Positions 7,508-15,406 of a DNA stretch of 64,000 nucleotides are shown piece after piece. The translations under genes and the position numbers were made by a program. Position 1 is the stretch's first letter. Every line of letters begins with the position of its first letter. This DNA comes from Herbaspirillum sp. SJZ107 (GTDB taxonomy: Bacteria; Pseudomonadota; Gammaproteobacteria; Burkholderiales; Burkholderiaceae_D): positions 744,001 to 808,000 of the forward strand of contig NZ_VFNH01000001.1 in assembly GCF_006715485.1 (NCBI RefSeq), written 5' to 3'. The notes under the pieces are model-generated. The model was not told the origin of the DNA and did not search any database. It saw only the letters and a list, made by a program, of their open reading frames with translations.

Positions 7508-8428
7508 TCAGGTCGGCGTGCCGCCGAATGCACAGGGGAGGGCGCGCCGTCCCAGCAAGCTCATGCCGACCGCGCCCATGGCGATGAACAGCACGGCAAT
7601 GAATTCGGCCTGGGCGAAATGCACGCCGTAGAACGCGAACCTGACGTTGACCCGGATCTGCTCGATGGACAGGCGCTCGATGCCCGCCAGCAGCAGATAG
7701 GCCGAGAACAGCCAGCCAGCCCCGAACGGATGCCGGCGCAGCGCCCACAGCACGCCAAAGCAGGCCAGAGCCATGGCCGATTCGTAGATCGGCGTCGGAT
7801 ACACGCCGGGTGCGGCGATCAGCTCGCCGTAGATGTTGTTGTCGTAGGTTTGCGCCCATAGCCAGGTCGGCAGCCATGACGGCTTCAAGGCCATGTCGGC
7901 CGCGGTGCCCCAGTCGCCGTCGCCGGCAATCTGGCAGCCCAGCCGGCCGATCGCGTAGCCGAGCATCAGCGCCGGCGCAATGGCGTCGAGAAACGGCCGT
8001 ACGGGAATGCGCCAGCGCTTCAGCAAGACCAGTCCCGCCAGCGCACCGACGATCAGGCCGCCGAATACGCTCAGTCCCGAGCGGCTGAAGATCATCGCCA
8101 GCGGATCGCGCCAGAACAGGTCGCCGTTTTCCAGGATATGAAACAGGCGCGCGCCGCCGATACCTGCGAACAGCACGACCATCGTGAAGTCGCCGACCAG
8201 CGTGTGCGGGGCAAGTTCGACCGCGGTGCGCCGTCCCTGTGCGTCTTTCGCGAAGCGCCTGGCCATACCGACGCGCCCCTCGGCGTGCAGCCGGCGCATT
8301 TCGCGGCGCAGGCAGGCCGCGGCAGTCAATGCCGCCAGTGCAACCAGGATGCCGAAGGTGGCGAAGGGCAGCGGCAGGCGCAACCCGGTCAGGAAATAGA
8401 CGACATCGCTCAGGTAGGGAAATGACAT
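7508..8428 (-). CDS. Prolipoprotein diacylglyceryl transferase-like (Lgt family) protein
   Basis: A 306-residue polytopic membrane protein. Lgt signature regions are visible: VFGGLIVGALAG (about 121-132), AIGRLGCQIAGDGDWG (159-174) and GIERLSIEQIR near the C-terminus, where the Arg and Glu of the E. coli R239/E243 region are kept. Two positions important in E. coli Lgt differ: the His of HGGLIG is Phe122, and the Asn after GRLG is Cys165. The GRLGCQxxGDGDWG variant resembles forms I associate with Bacteroidetes-type Lgt. It may be a second, divergent Lgt or a specialised paralogue. The CGGAGG before 8428 fixes the start. Nothing nearby suggests it is the housekeeping lgt (which is normally beside thyA or ilvD). 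Confidence 0.82.
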   Translation of the reverse strand: MSFPYLSDVVYFLTGLRLPLPFATFGILVALAALTAAACLRREMRRLHAEGRVGMARRFAKDAQGRRTAVELAPHTLVGDFTMVVLFAGIGGARLFHILENGDLFWRDPLAMIFSRSGLSVFGGLIVGALAGLVLLKRWRIPVRPFLDAIAPALMLGYAIGRLGCQIAGDGDWGTAADMALKPSWLPTWLWAQTYDNNIYGELIAAPGVYPTPIYESAMALACFGVLWALRRHPFGAGWLFSAYLLLAGIERLSIEQIRVNVRFAFYGVHFAQAEFIAVLFIAMGAVGMSLLGRRALPCAFGGTPT

Positions 8429-8446
8429 GGTTTTCCTCCGTTGGAT

Positions 8447-8487
8447 AAAAAAAACTCCGCGAAGGTGGCGGTCACCGTTCGCGGAGT
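8447..8487 (-). terminator. Rho-independent terminator of the BrkB-family gene
   Basis: On the minus strand a long stem (ACTCCGCGAA pairing with TTCGCGGAGT, inner GGTG/CACC) is followed by eight T residues. It lies 22 nt after the stop of the gene ending at 8509. Confidence 0.85.
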
Positions 8488-8508
8488 GCTTGCCGTCAGG
8501 TCTTGCGG

Positions 8509-9528
8509 TCAGTGCGTGTGGCTGACTGCCACGCCGAGCCGCCGGTCCTGGCCGCTGTTGCTGCGGCGGTCGCGCGAACCCGGGCTGCGGCGTTCGCGGA
8601 TGCGGCGTTCCGGGCGGCCGTCGGGCAGGGTGGCCATCGCCGCGGACGTGTGCCGTTCTTTCTTGCTCAGGCTGCCCATCTGGATCGCGTACTGGCGTGC
8701 GAATTCTGCGCCGAGGAAGAAGATCTGTGCTGAGTAATATACCCACAACAGCAACGCAATCAGCGAGCCGGCCGCGCCGAAGCTGTCGGTCGTGCCGCTG
8801 TTACCGATATACAGGCCAATCCCGAATTTTCCCAGCGTAAACATGATGGCGGTGCCAAGCGCGCCGATGGTCACGTCGTGCCACGACAGGTGGATGCGCG
8901 GCAGCAGCTTGTAGATGGCGCCGAACATGGTGGCGATGACGAGGAAGCCGAATGCCCATGCCACCCAGCCGAGGATGACGGTGGTGGAGTGCCAGATCCC
9001 GCCCAGGTATTTTTCGACCAGGGTCAGTGCGGCGGAAACGACGAGCGAGGTCATCAGGAGCAGGCCAAGCGTCAGGATCAGGCCGAAGGAGAGCAGGCGC
9101 GTGCGCACCGTGTCCCACCAGCTGGCGTCCTTGGGCGGCGGCACGCCCCAGATTTCATCCAGGCTGTCCTTCAATTCCGAAAAGGCGCTGGTCGCGCCGA
9201 CTACCAGCAGGACGGAGGCAATGATGGTCGCGAACAGGCCGCTGTCCTTGTTTTGCGCGCCGGCCAGGATCGCCTGGATGGTGGTGGCCCCTTGCGGGCC
9301 GACCAGGCCGCGCAATTCGTTGAGTAACTGCCCTTGAGCAGCTTCACGACCGTAAAAAAAGCCGGCCACGGCGATCACCAGCACCAGGATCGGTGCCAGC
9401 GAGAACAGCGAATAGAAGGCCAGGGCTGCCCCCTTGCTGGCCGCGCGATGGTCTATCCACTCCGTGATGGCGCAGCGCATCACATGGATGAGCTTGCGCG
9501 TGTACGGTATAAAGTTTTTTACTTCCAT
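8509..9528 (-). CDS. YihY/BrkB family membrane protein
   Basis: A 339-residue protein with six predicted membrane helices. Family motifs: KGAALAFYSLFSLAPILVL near the N-terminus, GATSAFSELKDSLDEIWGV, and LLLWVYYSAQIFFLGAEFARQYA near residue 270. The C-terminal 60 residues are hydrophilic and Arg-rich (RRIRERRSPGSRDRRS), an extension beyond the core. The family includes YihY and BrkB; it was once called RNase BN, which is wrong. The role is a putative permease of unknown substrate. The start at 9528 has TTTGGAGA upstream. Confidence 0.9.
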   Translation of the reverse strand: MEVKNFIPYTRKLIHVMRCAITEWIDHRAASKGAALAFYSLFSLAPILVLVIAVAGFFYGREAAQGQLLNELRGLVGPQGATTIQAILAGAQNKDSGLFATIIASVLLVVGATSAFSELKDSLDEIWGVPPPKDASWWDTVRTRLLSFGLILTLGLLLMTSLVVSAALTLVEKYLGGIWHSTTVILGWVAWAFGFLVIATMFGAIYKLLPRIHLSWHDVTIGALGTAIMFTLGKFGIGLYIGNSGTTDSFGAAGSLIALLLWVYYSAQIFFLGAEFARQYAIQMGSLSKKERHTSAAMATLPDGRPERRIRERRSPGSRDRRSNSGQDRRLGVAVSHTH

Positions 9529-9539
9529 AGCGCATCTCC

Positions 9540-9568
9540 AAAAGACGAACGCGCCCGAAGGCGCGTTC
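9540..9568 (-). terminator. Probable terminator of the OmpA gene
   Basis: A perfect 9-bp stem (GAACGCGCC/GGCGCGTTC, CGAA loop) lies 58 nt after the OmpA stop on the minus strand and ends with GTCTTTT, a short T tract. Confidence 0.6.
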
Positions 9569-9625
9569 TCGGGCCTACGCCCACTCGACTGGCGCCCGGA
9601 GGGCGCCGTCAATTCAAGCCAGCAA

Positions 9626-10666
9626 TTACTGCACGCGGCGTTCGATGGTGATCTGCTCGACTTCCACGCGGCGGTTCGGTGCCAGGCAGGCGATCAGGTC
9701 CGACTTCTTCTTCTGCTTGCAATCGGTCACGATCGGGTTGGCTTCGCCTTTGCCCGAAGCGCGCAGACGGTTGCCGTCGATGCCCTTGGCGACCAGGTAG
9801 TCACGCACGGCGTTGGCGCGTTTCTCCGACAGCTTCTGGTTGTACTTGGTCGAACCCAGACGGTCGGTGTAGCCGGTGATGTCGACGTTGCTGATCGAGG
9901 TGTCGGCCTGCAGGGCAGCGGCGATCTCGTCCAGTTGCGGTGCCGGGGTGATCACGGTGGCGCTGTCAAAACCGAAGGTCTTGTTGGCGTCCAGGGTGAC
10001 TTTCTCGAAGCGTGCCGGCGGCGGCGGCGGCGGAGCGACCGGTTCCGGTTGCGCGACCGGTGCCGGGGCCTCGACGACCGGGGTCGGAGCAGCGGCAGGG
10101 ACCGGCTGCGGTGCCGGGCTCAGGGCGTAGTTCAGGCTGACCGAAGCGTACTTGGTCAGGGACTTGTTGAAGCCGTACTTGTCGTCGTCACGCAGGTTCG
10201 ATTTCACAGCGCGCACGTCGGCTTGCAGCGAGAAGCGGTCGTTGATGCCGACCTGGAAGCCCAGGCCTGCAGTCGCGTATGGCGACCAGCCCGAAGCGCG
10301 GCGCAGCGGGGTGCTCATGTGGTCACGCTGACCACCGACGCCCAGCAGCAGGAACGGGCGGAAGTTCTGGCGCGACAGCATCAGCAGGGAGTCGATACCC
10401 ACCAGGGTCTGGCGGTAGTCGTTGCCGTTATCCTTGGCACGGGCGTGGGTTGCGCCGATCTGGATGTCCCACAGCGGGTGCACAGGCTTACCGAATTTCA
10501 ACCCGCCGCCCCAGTCCTTGTCATCGACGCCGAAATCCGCGTCCGGCTTGATACCGACGACGGTCGGTGCAATGTACCACGACGGATTGATGACTTCTTG
10601 TGCCAGCGTGGAACCGGCCGAGCAGAGGATGGCGGCAGCCAGAGCGATCTTCTTCATGTTATTCAC
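9626..10666 (-). CDS. ompA: OmpA family outer-membrane protein
   Basis: A 346-residue protein. Sec signal MKKIALAAAILCSAGSTLA is preceded by Val-Asn-Asn if the GTG at 10666 is used. I prefer this GTG because GGGAG lies 6 nt upstream of it but 15 nt upstream of the ATG at 10657. The N-terminal part is an eight-strand-type beta barrel (WYIAPTVVGIKPDADFG ... YASVSLNYAL), then a Pro/Ala linker (PVPAAAPTPVVEAPAPVAQPEPVAPPPPPP), then the OmpA C-terminal domain (FGFDSATV, ITGYTDRLGSTKYNQ, NRRVEVEQ), with an extra Cys pair (DCKQKKKSDLIAC) in that domain. It is likely a major porin-like structural protein anchoring to peptidoglycan. It has a long structured upstream region. Confidence 0.9.
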   Translation of the reverse strand: MNNMKKIALAAAILCSAGSTLAQEVINPSWYIAPTVVGIKPDADFGVDDKDWGGGLKFGKPVHPLWDIQIGATHARAKDNGNDYRQTLVGIDSLLMLSRQNFRPFLLLGVGGQRDHMSTPLRRASGWSPYATAGLGFQVGINDRFSLQADVRAVKSNLRDDDKYGFNKSLTKYASVSLNYALSPAPQPVPAAAPTPVVEAPAPVAQPEPVAPPPPPPARFEKVTLDANKTFGFDSATVITPAPQLDEIAAALQADTSISNVDITGYTDRLGSTKYNQKLSEKRANAVRDYLVAKGIDGNRLRASGKGEANPIVTDCKQKKKSDLIACLAPNRRVEVEQITIERRVQ

Positions 10667-11259
10667 AGGTAACTCCCATAAGTTGTAAAGGTACTGACAT
10701 CGCATGTCTTGCAGTGATGTTGATGTCAAGCTTACAAGTCGTTCCTCGTTGAGGTCCGTGCGCTAGCGCACCTAGGAACGGCTGGTGTGGAAATTTTACA
10801 ACGTGAGCGGTTACAAACTGTCGAGTGTGTGTTTCCGAATGTTACGAAATTAAGTGGTTTTGTACATATTTGCAGCCAGATATTGCTCCACATGTAAGCA
10901 ATCTGCCTATATAGAGACTGCATATGCATGCAAGATGTCATAAAACCGACATGTTTGCGGCTTTCACAATTTTTTTTGAGGACCAACAAAATATGTGGGC
11001 CGCATGTTGTTTTCTTGTCGTTTCAATCGTGCGGCACCGTGCGCGTTGCGTGTTCGTGCATAGTGGATGGCGTTAGCTCAGCCATTTCCTACTCGTTCGG
11101 AATTTTCCGGCAATGTTGGATGGCGCACAGACCAGACGTGATGACACAGGCAATCTTGTATCCAGTTAAGCGGAACCGCCGTGTTGTCATAAGGTCATAA
11201 GACAGACGATGGGCCCGCAGCCTCACCAGAACACTGTCTTTTATACGGAGCAAACCAAT
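10667..11259. other. 593-nt AT-rich divergent intergenic region
   Basis: No convincing gene lies here. It separates the divergent ompA and winged-helix genes and is clearly more AT-rich than its surroundings. It holds a palindromic hairpin at 10740-10780 in the ompA leader, a TATATAGG-like element on the minus strand near 10908-10914, and several CATATG/TGCATGCA palindromes near 10921-10933. It is likely a long promoter region for both genes; no -35/-10 pair could be assigned with confidence. Confidence 0.5.
10740..10780 (-). promoter_or_regulatory. Palindromic leader hairpin upstream of ompA
   Basis: A perfect 14-nt palindrome (GTGCGCTAGCGCAC, 10758-10771) is nested inside an outer inverted repeat CGTTCCT/AGGAACG (10740-10746 and 10774-10780). 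It lies 74-114 nt upstream of the ompA start. It could be a 5'-UTR stem that stabilises the mRNA, as structured ompA leaders do in enterics, or a protein-binding palindrome. Confidence 0.5.
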
Positions 11260-11868
11260 ATGCATGCAGCGACTCACCACAATGCGGTGCAAGGCGATCT
11301 CAACGCAGTGCACACGTCCAGCAACTCTGCACTGATCGAACGTGTCCCGCCTCAACCGACCGAACGCTCCCCGATTTCGCTGGCGCCGATCGAACGTGTG
11401 CGGTCGACCTCGGCCACCCAGCGCCGTATCGAGAACATGCAGAAGCTGATTGGCGAGCTGCAAACCCATGAAATGCTGGCCGACGAAATCGCCTGGTTCC
11501 TGAAATTCTCGCCGTCGGGCGCCCGCAAATACATCCGCGACCTGCGCGAAGCCGGCGTGATCGAACTGGCGCGCTACATCGAAGGCACCGCCACCTACCT
11601 GGGCAAGGCCGTGTACCGCATTTCGCCGGATCCGGACCGCGTCAAGACCTTCCTGGGCGCGATCTGCCAGCCGAAACGCGAAGGCGCTTCGCCACGCAAG
11701 GAACGGCCGGGCCTGCGCGAGCAGAGCATGGCCGGCACCGGCCGCCACTTCCACATCCTGGCCGACGACACCCATTACGCGATCCGCGTGAACCGCAGCC
11801 CGGTCACCCGTGACCCGCTGGTCGCCGCACTGTTCGGCCCGGCTCCTGGCCAGACCGTCGCCAAATAA
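11260..11868 (+). CDS. Winged-helix DNA-binding protein, uncharacterised
   Basis: A 202-residue cytoplasmic protein. Residues about 1-50 are low-complexity and polar. Residues about 60-122 look like a winged helix: RIENMQKLIGELQTHEMLADEIAWFLKFSPSGARKYIRDLREAGVIELARYIEG, then a beta wing (TYLGKAVYRIS). That is a typical HTH where SPSGARKYIRDL is the recognition helix. The C-terminal 70 residues (FHILADDTHYAIRVNRSPVTRDPLVAALFG) are unassigned. CGGAG 9 nt before the ATG at 11260 sets the start; an earlier in-frame ATG at 11209 lacks a site. It is monocistronic, between a large intergenic region and a strong terminator. Target unknown. Confidence 0.75.
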   Translation: MHAATHHNAVQGDLNAVHTSSNSALIERVPPQPTERSPISLAPIERVRSTSATQRRIENMQKLIGELQTHEMLADEIAWFLKFSPSGARKYIRDLREAGVIELARYIEGTATYLGKAVYRISPDPDRVKTFLGAICQPKREGASPRKERPGLREQSMAGTGRHFHILADDTHYAIRVNRSPVTRDPLVAALFGPAPGQTVAK

Positions 11869-11878
11869 GCTTGACCCG

Positions 11879-11899
11879 CAGGAGCGCCATGCGCTCCTG
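11879..11899 (+). other. Small hairpin downstream of winged-helix gene
   Basis: CAGGAGCG/CGCTCCTG perfect stem 10 nt after the stop codon, without a T tract. It precedes the true terminator by 20 nt and may protect the 3' end. Confidence 0.45.
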
Positions 11900-11918
11900 A
11901 CTGCAGTTCTCCCATAAG

Positions 11919-11954
11919 CGCCATCCTGCTTCGTGCAGGGTGGCGTTTTTTTTT
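11919..11954 (+). terminator. Strong rho-independent terminator
   Basis: An 11-bp stem with one G-T pair (CGCCATCCTGC/GCAGGGTGGCG), a TTCG-containing loop and nine T residues. It ends the winged-helix gene transcript. Confidence 0.92.
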
Positions 11955-12025
11955 CATTGAAAACCTGGCAATGGCGCTCATATGCAGGCGAACGCGGCAT
12001 CTTGTCCGCCTACCCAGGAGAGAAA

Positions 12026-12832
12026 ATGTTACCGACTGCCGCCTCATTGCAAGGAAAACCTGTTCCACAAGTTACGTTCAAGACGCGCAGCGGCGGCAAG
12101 GCGCGCGATATCGGCAGCGACGAGCTGTTCAAGGGCAAGACGGTGGTCGTGTTCGCGCTGCCGGGCGCCTATACGCCGACCTGTTCCTCGGCCCACCTGC
12201 CGCGCTATAACGAGCTGGCGCAAGTCATGCGCCGCCACGGCATCGACGATATCATCTGCATCTCGGTCAACGACGCCTTCGTGATGGACGAGTGGCGGCG
12301 TGGGCAGGAAGCGGAGCACATCACCATGATCCCCGACGGCAATGGCGAATTCACCGCCGGCATGGGCATGCTGGTCGACAAGCGCGCACTCGGCCTGGGG
12401 CAGCGTTCCTGGCGCTATTCGATGCTGGTGCGCGACGGCATCGTCGACACCATGTTCATCGAGGCCCAGGACGAGAACGATCCGGAAGCCGATCCGTTCG
12501 AGGTGTCCGACGCCGACACCATGCTGCGCCACATCGCGCCCGACGCCGAGGCGCCGGAACCGGTGGTGATGTTTTCCAAGCCGGGCTGCCCGTTCTGCGC
12601 GCGGGCCAAGGCAGTGCTGAAGGCGCGCGGCATCGCCTTCACCGACATCTCCCAGGACAGCAAGATCACCACCAGCGTGCTGCGCGCCGTGTCCGGCGGG
12701 ACTACCTGGCCCCAGGTGTTCGAGGGCGGACGCCTGATCGGCGGCGCGGACGAGGTGGCGGCCCATTTCGGGCCGGCGCCGGTGGTGCAGCCCGAGGCCG
12801 ATGCCGCAGCCGGCGCCGCCGGCGGGGCATGA
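12026..12832 (+). CDS. Peroxiredoxin-glutaredoxin fusion (glutathione-dependent peroxidase)
   Basis: A 268-residue two-domain enzyme. Residues about 1-170 are a Prx5-type peroxiredoxin: KTVVVFALPGAYTPTCSSAHLP with peroxidatic Cys53, plus SVNDAFVMDEW. Residues about 178-255 are a glutaredoxin with active site CPFC (188-191), then the TTWPQVFEGGRLIGGADE motif that binds glutathione. This is the hybrid architecture known from Haemophilus PGdx: the Grx domain recycles the Prx domain with GSH. A Pro/Ala-rich tail follows. It is cytoplasmic and detoxifies H2O2 and alkyl hydroperoxides. CAGGAG precedes the ATG. Its stop overlaps the next start as ATGA. Confidence 0.92.
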   Translation: MLPTAASLQGKPVPQVTFKTRSGGKARDIGSDELFKGKTVVVFALPGAYTPTCSSAHLPRYNELAQVMRRHGIDDIICISVNDAFVMDEWRRGQEAEHITMIPDGNGEFTAGMGMLVDKRALGLGQRSWRYSMLVRDGIVDTMFIEAQDENDPEADPFEVSDADTMLRHIAPDAEAPEPVVMFSKPGCPFCARAKAVLKARGIAFTDISQDSKITTSVLRAVSGGTTWPQVFEGGRLIGGADEVAAHFGPAPVVQPEADAAAGAAGGA

Positions 12833-13701
12833 TGGAAGACGCACTGGTTCCCGCGCTGCTGGCCCTGGTATTGCTGGGGGCCTGGCTGACGCCGCGCTGG
12901 CGCCTGCGGCGGGCGCTGGCGCGTCCGCTCACGCCGGCCCAGCTCGCCATCATCGAGCGCAACGTGGCGCAATACCGCGGCATGCCGGCGGCCCGGCGCA
13001 GCGAACTGCAGGATCTGGTCAAGCGCTTCCTGCACCACAAGACCTTCGTCGGCTGCGCCGGACTCGAGGTCACCGAGGAGATGCGGGTGACGATCGCGGC
13101 CCAGGCTTGCCTGCTGCTGCTGGGGCGGCCCGGCAAGGTGTATCCCGGCCTGCACTCGGTGCTGGTGTATCCGGGCGCCTTCCTTGTGCCGCGCAACGAA
13201 GTCGACGCTGCCGGCGTGGTCACCGAGACGCGCCAGGACCTGCTGGGCGAATCCTGGGGCGACGGCCGCGTGATCCTGTCGTGGGAACACGTGCGCCGCG
13301 CCGGCCACGAGGCCGAGGGCACGCACAACGTGGTGCTGCACGAGTTCGCGCACCAGCTCGACAGCGAATCCGGCAGCACCAACGGCGCACCCTTCCTCGG
13401 CAGCGCCGAACGCTACCGCAGCTGGTCGGAAACGCTGGGGCGCGACTTCGCGCTGCTGCGGCGCGATACCGCCTGGGGCTACCGCGACGTGCTCGACCCC
13501 TACGGCGCGACCAACCCGGCCGAATTCTTTGCCGTGGCCACCGAAACCTTTTTCGAGTTGCCGCATGCGCTCGCAACACGCCATCCCGAGCTGTATGCCG
13601 AGTTCCAGGCCTACTTCCGGGTCGATCCGCGCGAGTGGATCGCGGCGCCACCGCGTCCGGAACCGGAGCCCTGGGGCGTGGTCTATGGACAATGGCAATA
13701 G
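12829..13701 (+). CDS. Zinc-dependent peptidase, MtfA/M90 family
   Basis: A 290-residue protein. It has an N-terminal hydrophobic segment (about 5-22), then the M90 core: FLHHKTFVGCAGLEVTEEMRVTIAAQACLLLLG, VLVYPGAFLVPR, the HEFAHQLD zinc motif at residues 171-178, and NPAEFFAVATETFFELP carrying the third-ligand Glu. E. coli MtfA inactivates Mlc and so affects the glucose PTS; this homologue has an added N-terminal membrane anchor, so its target may differ. Translation is coupled to the peroxiredoxin gene through ATGATG overlapping its TGA; either ATG (12829 or 12832) may be used. Confidence 0.9.
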   Translation: MMEDALVPALLALVLLGAWLTPRWRLRRALARPLTPAQLAIIERNVAQYRGMPAARRSELQDLVKRFLHHKTFVGCAGLEVTEEMRVTIAAQACLLLLGRPGKVYPGLHSVLVYPGAFLVPRNEVDAAGVVTETRQDLLGESWGDGRVILSWEHVRRAGHEAEGTHNVVLHEFAHQLDSESGSTNGAPFLGSAERYRSWSETLGRDFALLRRDTAWGYRDVLDPYGATNPAEFFAVATETFFELPHALATRHPELYAEFQAYFRVDPREWIAAPPRPEPEPWGVVYGQWQ

Positions 13702-13839
13702 CATCGGCGTGACCCGAAGCACGCCGGCCTTGGCGGCACAGGCTGCGTGCGTTCGCGTACAGAACAGTCGAGCTGGTACGCGCATGCTGGGCGTGTCCGC
13801 GCGCCGACTGTGGCGTGCACCACCGTCGACGGAGGAACC

Positions 13840-14394
13840 ATGTCCACCATCATCGCAGGTCATTTCCAGCTCCAGGATGAGGTCGAGACCGCGCGCCGTG
13901 CGCTGGTCGATGCCGGCTTCGCCAGCGAGCGCATCAGCGGTTTCTACCTGAGTCAGCCGGGCCAGCACGACATGACGCCGATCGGCGGCGACCACCTGCA
14001 CTCGCCGGGCGCCAAGGAATCGCCCGAAGGCGTGGTGCAGGGCGCCGGCGCCGGCGCTGCCGTGGGAGCGGTGGCCGGTGCCGCCACGTCGCCGATCACC
14101 GGTCCGCTCGGCCCCGTGGTCGGCGGCCTGGTCGGCGCCCACGTCGGCTCCCTGTTCAGCTTTTCGAAGATGAAGGATGCCGGCGAAAAAGAAGAGGGCG
14201 GCCGCGCGCCGGTCGAGAACCGTCCGGCCGGGATGCTGGTCGCGGTGGCCTTCGACGATGCGGGCCGGGAACAGGATGCGGTCGCACTGCTGCGCCGCCT
14301 GGGCGCCCACCACATCGAGCGCGCGCAGGGGAATATCGTGGATGGCGACTGGGCCGATTTCGATCCGTCGAGCATTCCAGATATCATCCGCTGA
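13840..14394 (+). CDS. Glycine-zipper hypothetical protein (general stress-like)
   Basis: A 184-residue protein. The N-terminal domain (FQLQDEVETARRALVDAGFASERISGFYL) and the C-terminal domain (MLVAVAFDDAGREQDAVALLRRLGAHHIERAQG) both look like short beta-alpha-beta flavour domains seen in GsiB-adjacent or DUF1269-like stress proteins. Between them lies a glycine zipper: GAGAGAAVGAVAGAATSPITGPLGPVVGGLVGAHVG (about residues 67-103). A GGAGG sits 5 nt before the ATG at 13840. It is probably membrane-associated. No specific function can be given. Confidence 0.8.
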   Translation: MSTIIAGHFQLQDEVETARRALVDAGFASERISGFYLSQPGQHDMTPIGGDHLHSPGAKESPEGVVQGAGAGAAVGAVAGAATSPITGPLGPVVGGLVGAHVGSLFSFSKMKDAGEKEEGGRAPVENRPAGMLVAVAFDDAGREQDAVALLRRLGAHHIERAQGNIVDGDWADFDPSSIPDIIR

Positions 14395-14488
14395 GCATCG
14401 CTGCCGATCTCTTGAAGATTCGCTGAATCAATTTATTTTGCTATCTGCTCACGCCACGCCTGGCAAGCGGGCTTATCCTATTGTCGGT

Positions 14489-14529
14489 TTGATCCTGATC
14501 AAAGTCTGACGCTGATGCCGTCCTAGACT
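14489..14529 (+). promoter_or_regulatory. FNR-type site and -10 element upstream of phbB
   Basis: TTGAT-CCTG-ATCAA at 14489-14502 matches the FNR/ANR consensus exactly. A -10-like TAGACT lies at 14524-14529, placing the site centre near -41, the class II activator position. No TTGACA-like -35 is present. The phbB start codon is at 14585. Confidence 0.7.
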
Positions 14530-14584
14530 CGTCGTTTCATGCCGCGCATCCAGCGCGGCTGACACGATAAAACAGGAGACGATC

Positions 14585-15328
14585 ATGGACAATCGGGTGG
14601 CGTTGGTGACCGGAGGAATGGGCGGGTTGGGCACGGCCATCTGCCGGCGGCTGCATGCGGATGGCTTTCGGGTCGCCACGACTTTTTCGCCCGGCAATAC
14701 GACGCCGGATGCCTGGCTGTCGGCCCAGCGCGACGAAGGCTACCGTTTTTCCGCCTACAAGGTCGACGTCGGCGACTACGCCGATTGCGAATGGATGGTG
14801 CAGAAGCTGCTGGCCGAGCTGGGACGCCTGGACGTGCTGGTGAATAACGCCGGCATCACGCGCGACCGCAGCCTGCGCAAGATGGACCACGAAGACTGGC
14901 AGGCCGTGCTGCGCGCCAACCTCGACAGCGTCTTCAACATGAGCAAGCAGGCGATCGAGCCGATGATGGCGCAGCGCTGGGGCCGCATCGTGAATATTTC
15001 GTCGGTCAATGGCCAGCAGGGCGCCTTCGGCCAATGCAATTACTCCGCCGCCAAGGCTGCGATGCACGGTTTCACCAAGGCGCTGGCACTCGAGATGGCG
15101 CGCCACGGCGTCACCGTCAACACGGTCTCGCCCGGCTACCTGCGCACCAGAATGGTCGAGGCGGTGCCGGCCGAGGTCATGAGCGGCAAGATCCTGCCGC
15201 AGATCCCGATGGGGCGGCTGGGCGAACCGGACGAGGTGGCAGCGTTGATTGCTTACCTGGTGTCCGAGGAAGCCGGCTTCATGACCGGGGCCAACCTGGC
15301 GATCAATGGTGGGCAGCACATGTACTAA
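14585..15328 (+). CDS. phbB: Acetoacetyl-CoA reductase (SDR family)
   Basis: A 247-residue short-chain dehydrogenase. NADPH-binding motif TGGMGGLG (9-16), NNAG (87-90), catalytic Ser (S139/S140), Y153 and K157 (YSAAK). The signature ITRDRSLRKMDHEDWQAVLRANLDSVFNMSKQ and the Gln-rich VNGQQGAFGQCNYSAAKA match PhbB enzymes rather than FabG. It reduces acetoacetyl-CoA to (R)-3-hydroxybutyryl-CoA for polyhydroxybutyrate synthesis. Preceded by CAGGAGACGATC. phbA and phbC are not adjacent. The FNR-type site upstream suggests induction when oxygen is low, when storage polymer acts as an electron sink. Confidence 0.92.
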   Translation: MDNRVALVTGGMGGLGTAICRRLHADGFRVATTFSPGNTTPDAWLSAQRDEGYRFSAYKVDVGDYADCEWMVQKLLAELGRLDVLVNNAGITRDRSLRKMDHEDWQAVLRANLDSVFNMSKQAIEPMMAQRWGRIVNISSVNGQQGAFGQCNYSAAKAAMHGFTKALALEMARHGVTVNTVSPGYLRTRMVEAVPAEVMSGKILPQIPMGRLGEPDEVAALIAYLVSEEAGFMTGANLAINGGQHMY

Positions 15329-15406
15329 TATAAAGAGGGCCTGAGAGAGCTTTCATGGCAAGGAGGGTAGACGCAGCAACGCAGCCATGGAGGCTGTACC
15401 AGGCGC

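Noticed and set aside
10928..11200. A 90-codon plus-strand frame in the ompA/winged-helix intergenic region
   Set aside because: No ribosome-binding site, no motif and an odd composition (Cys- and Val-rich). More likely promoter DNA.
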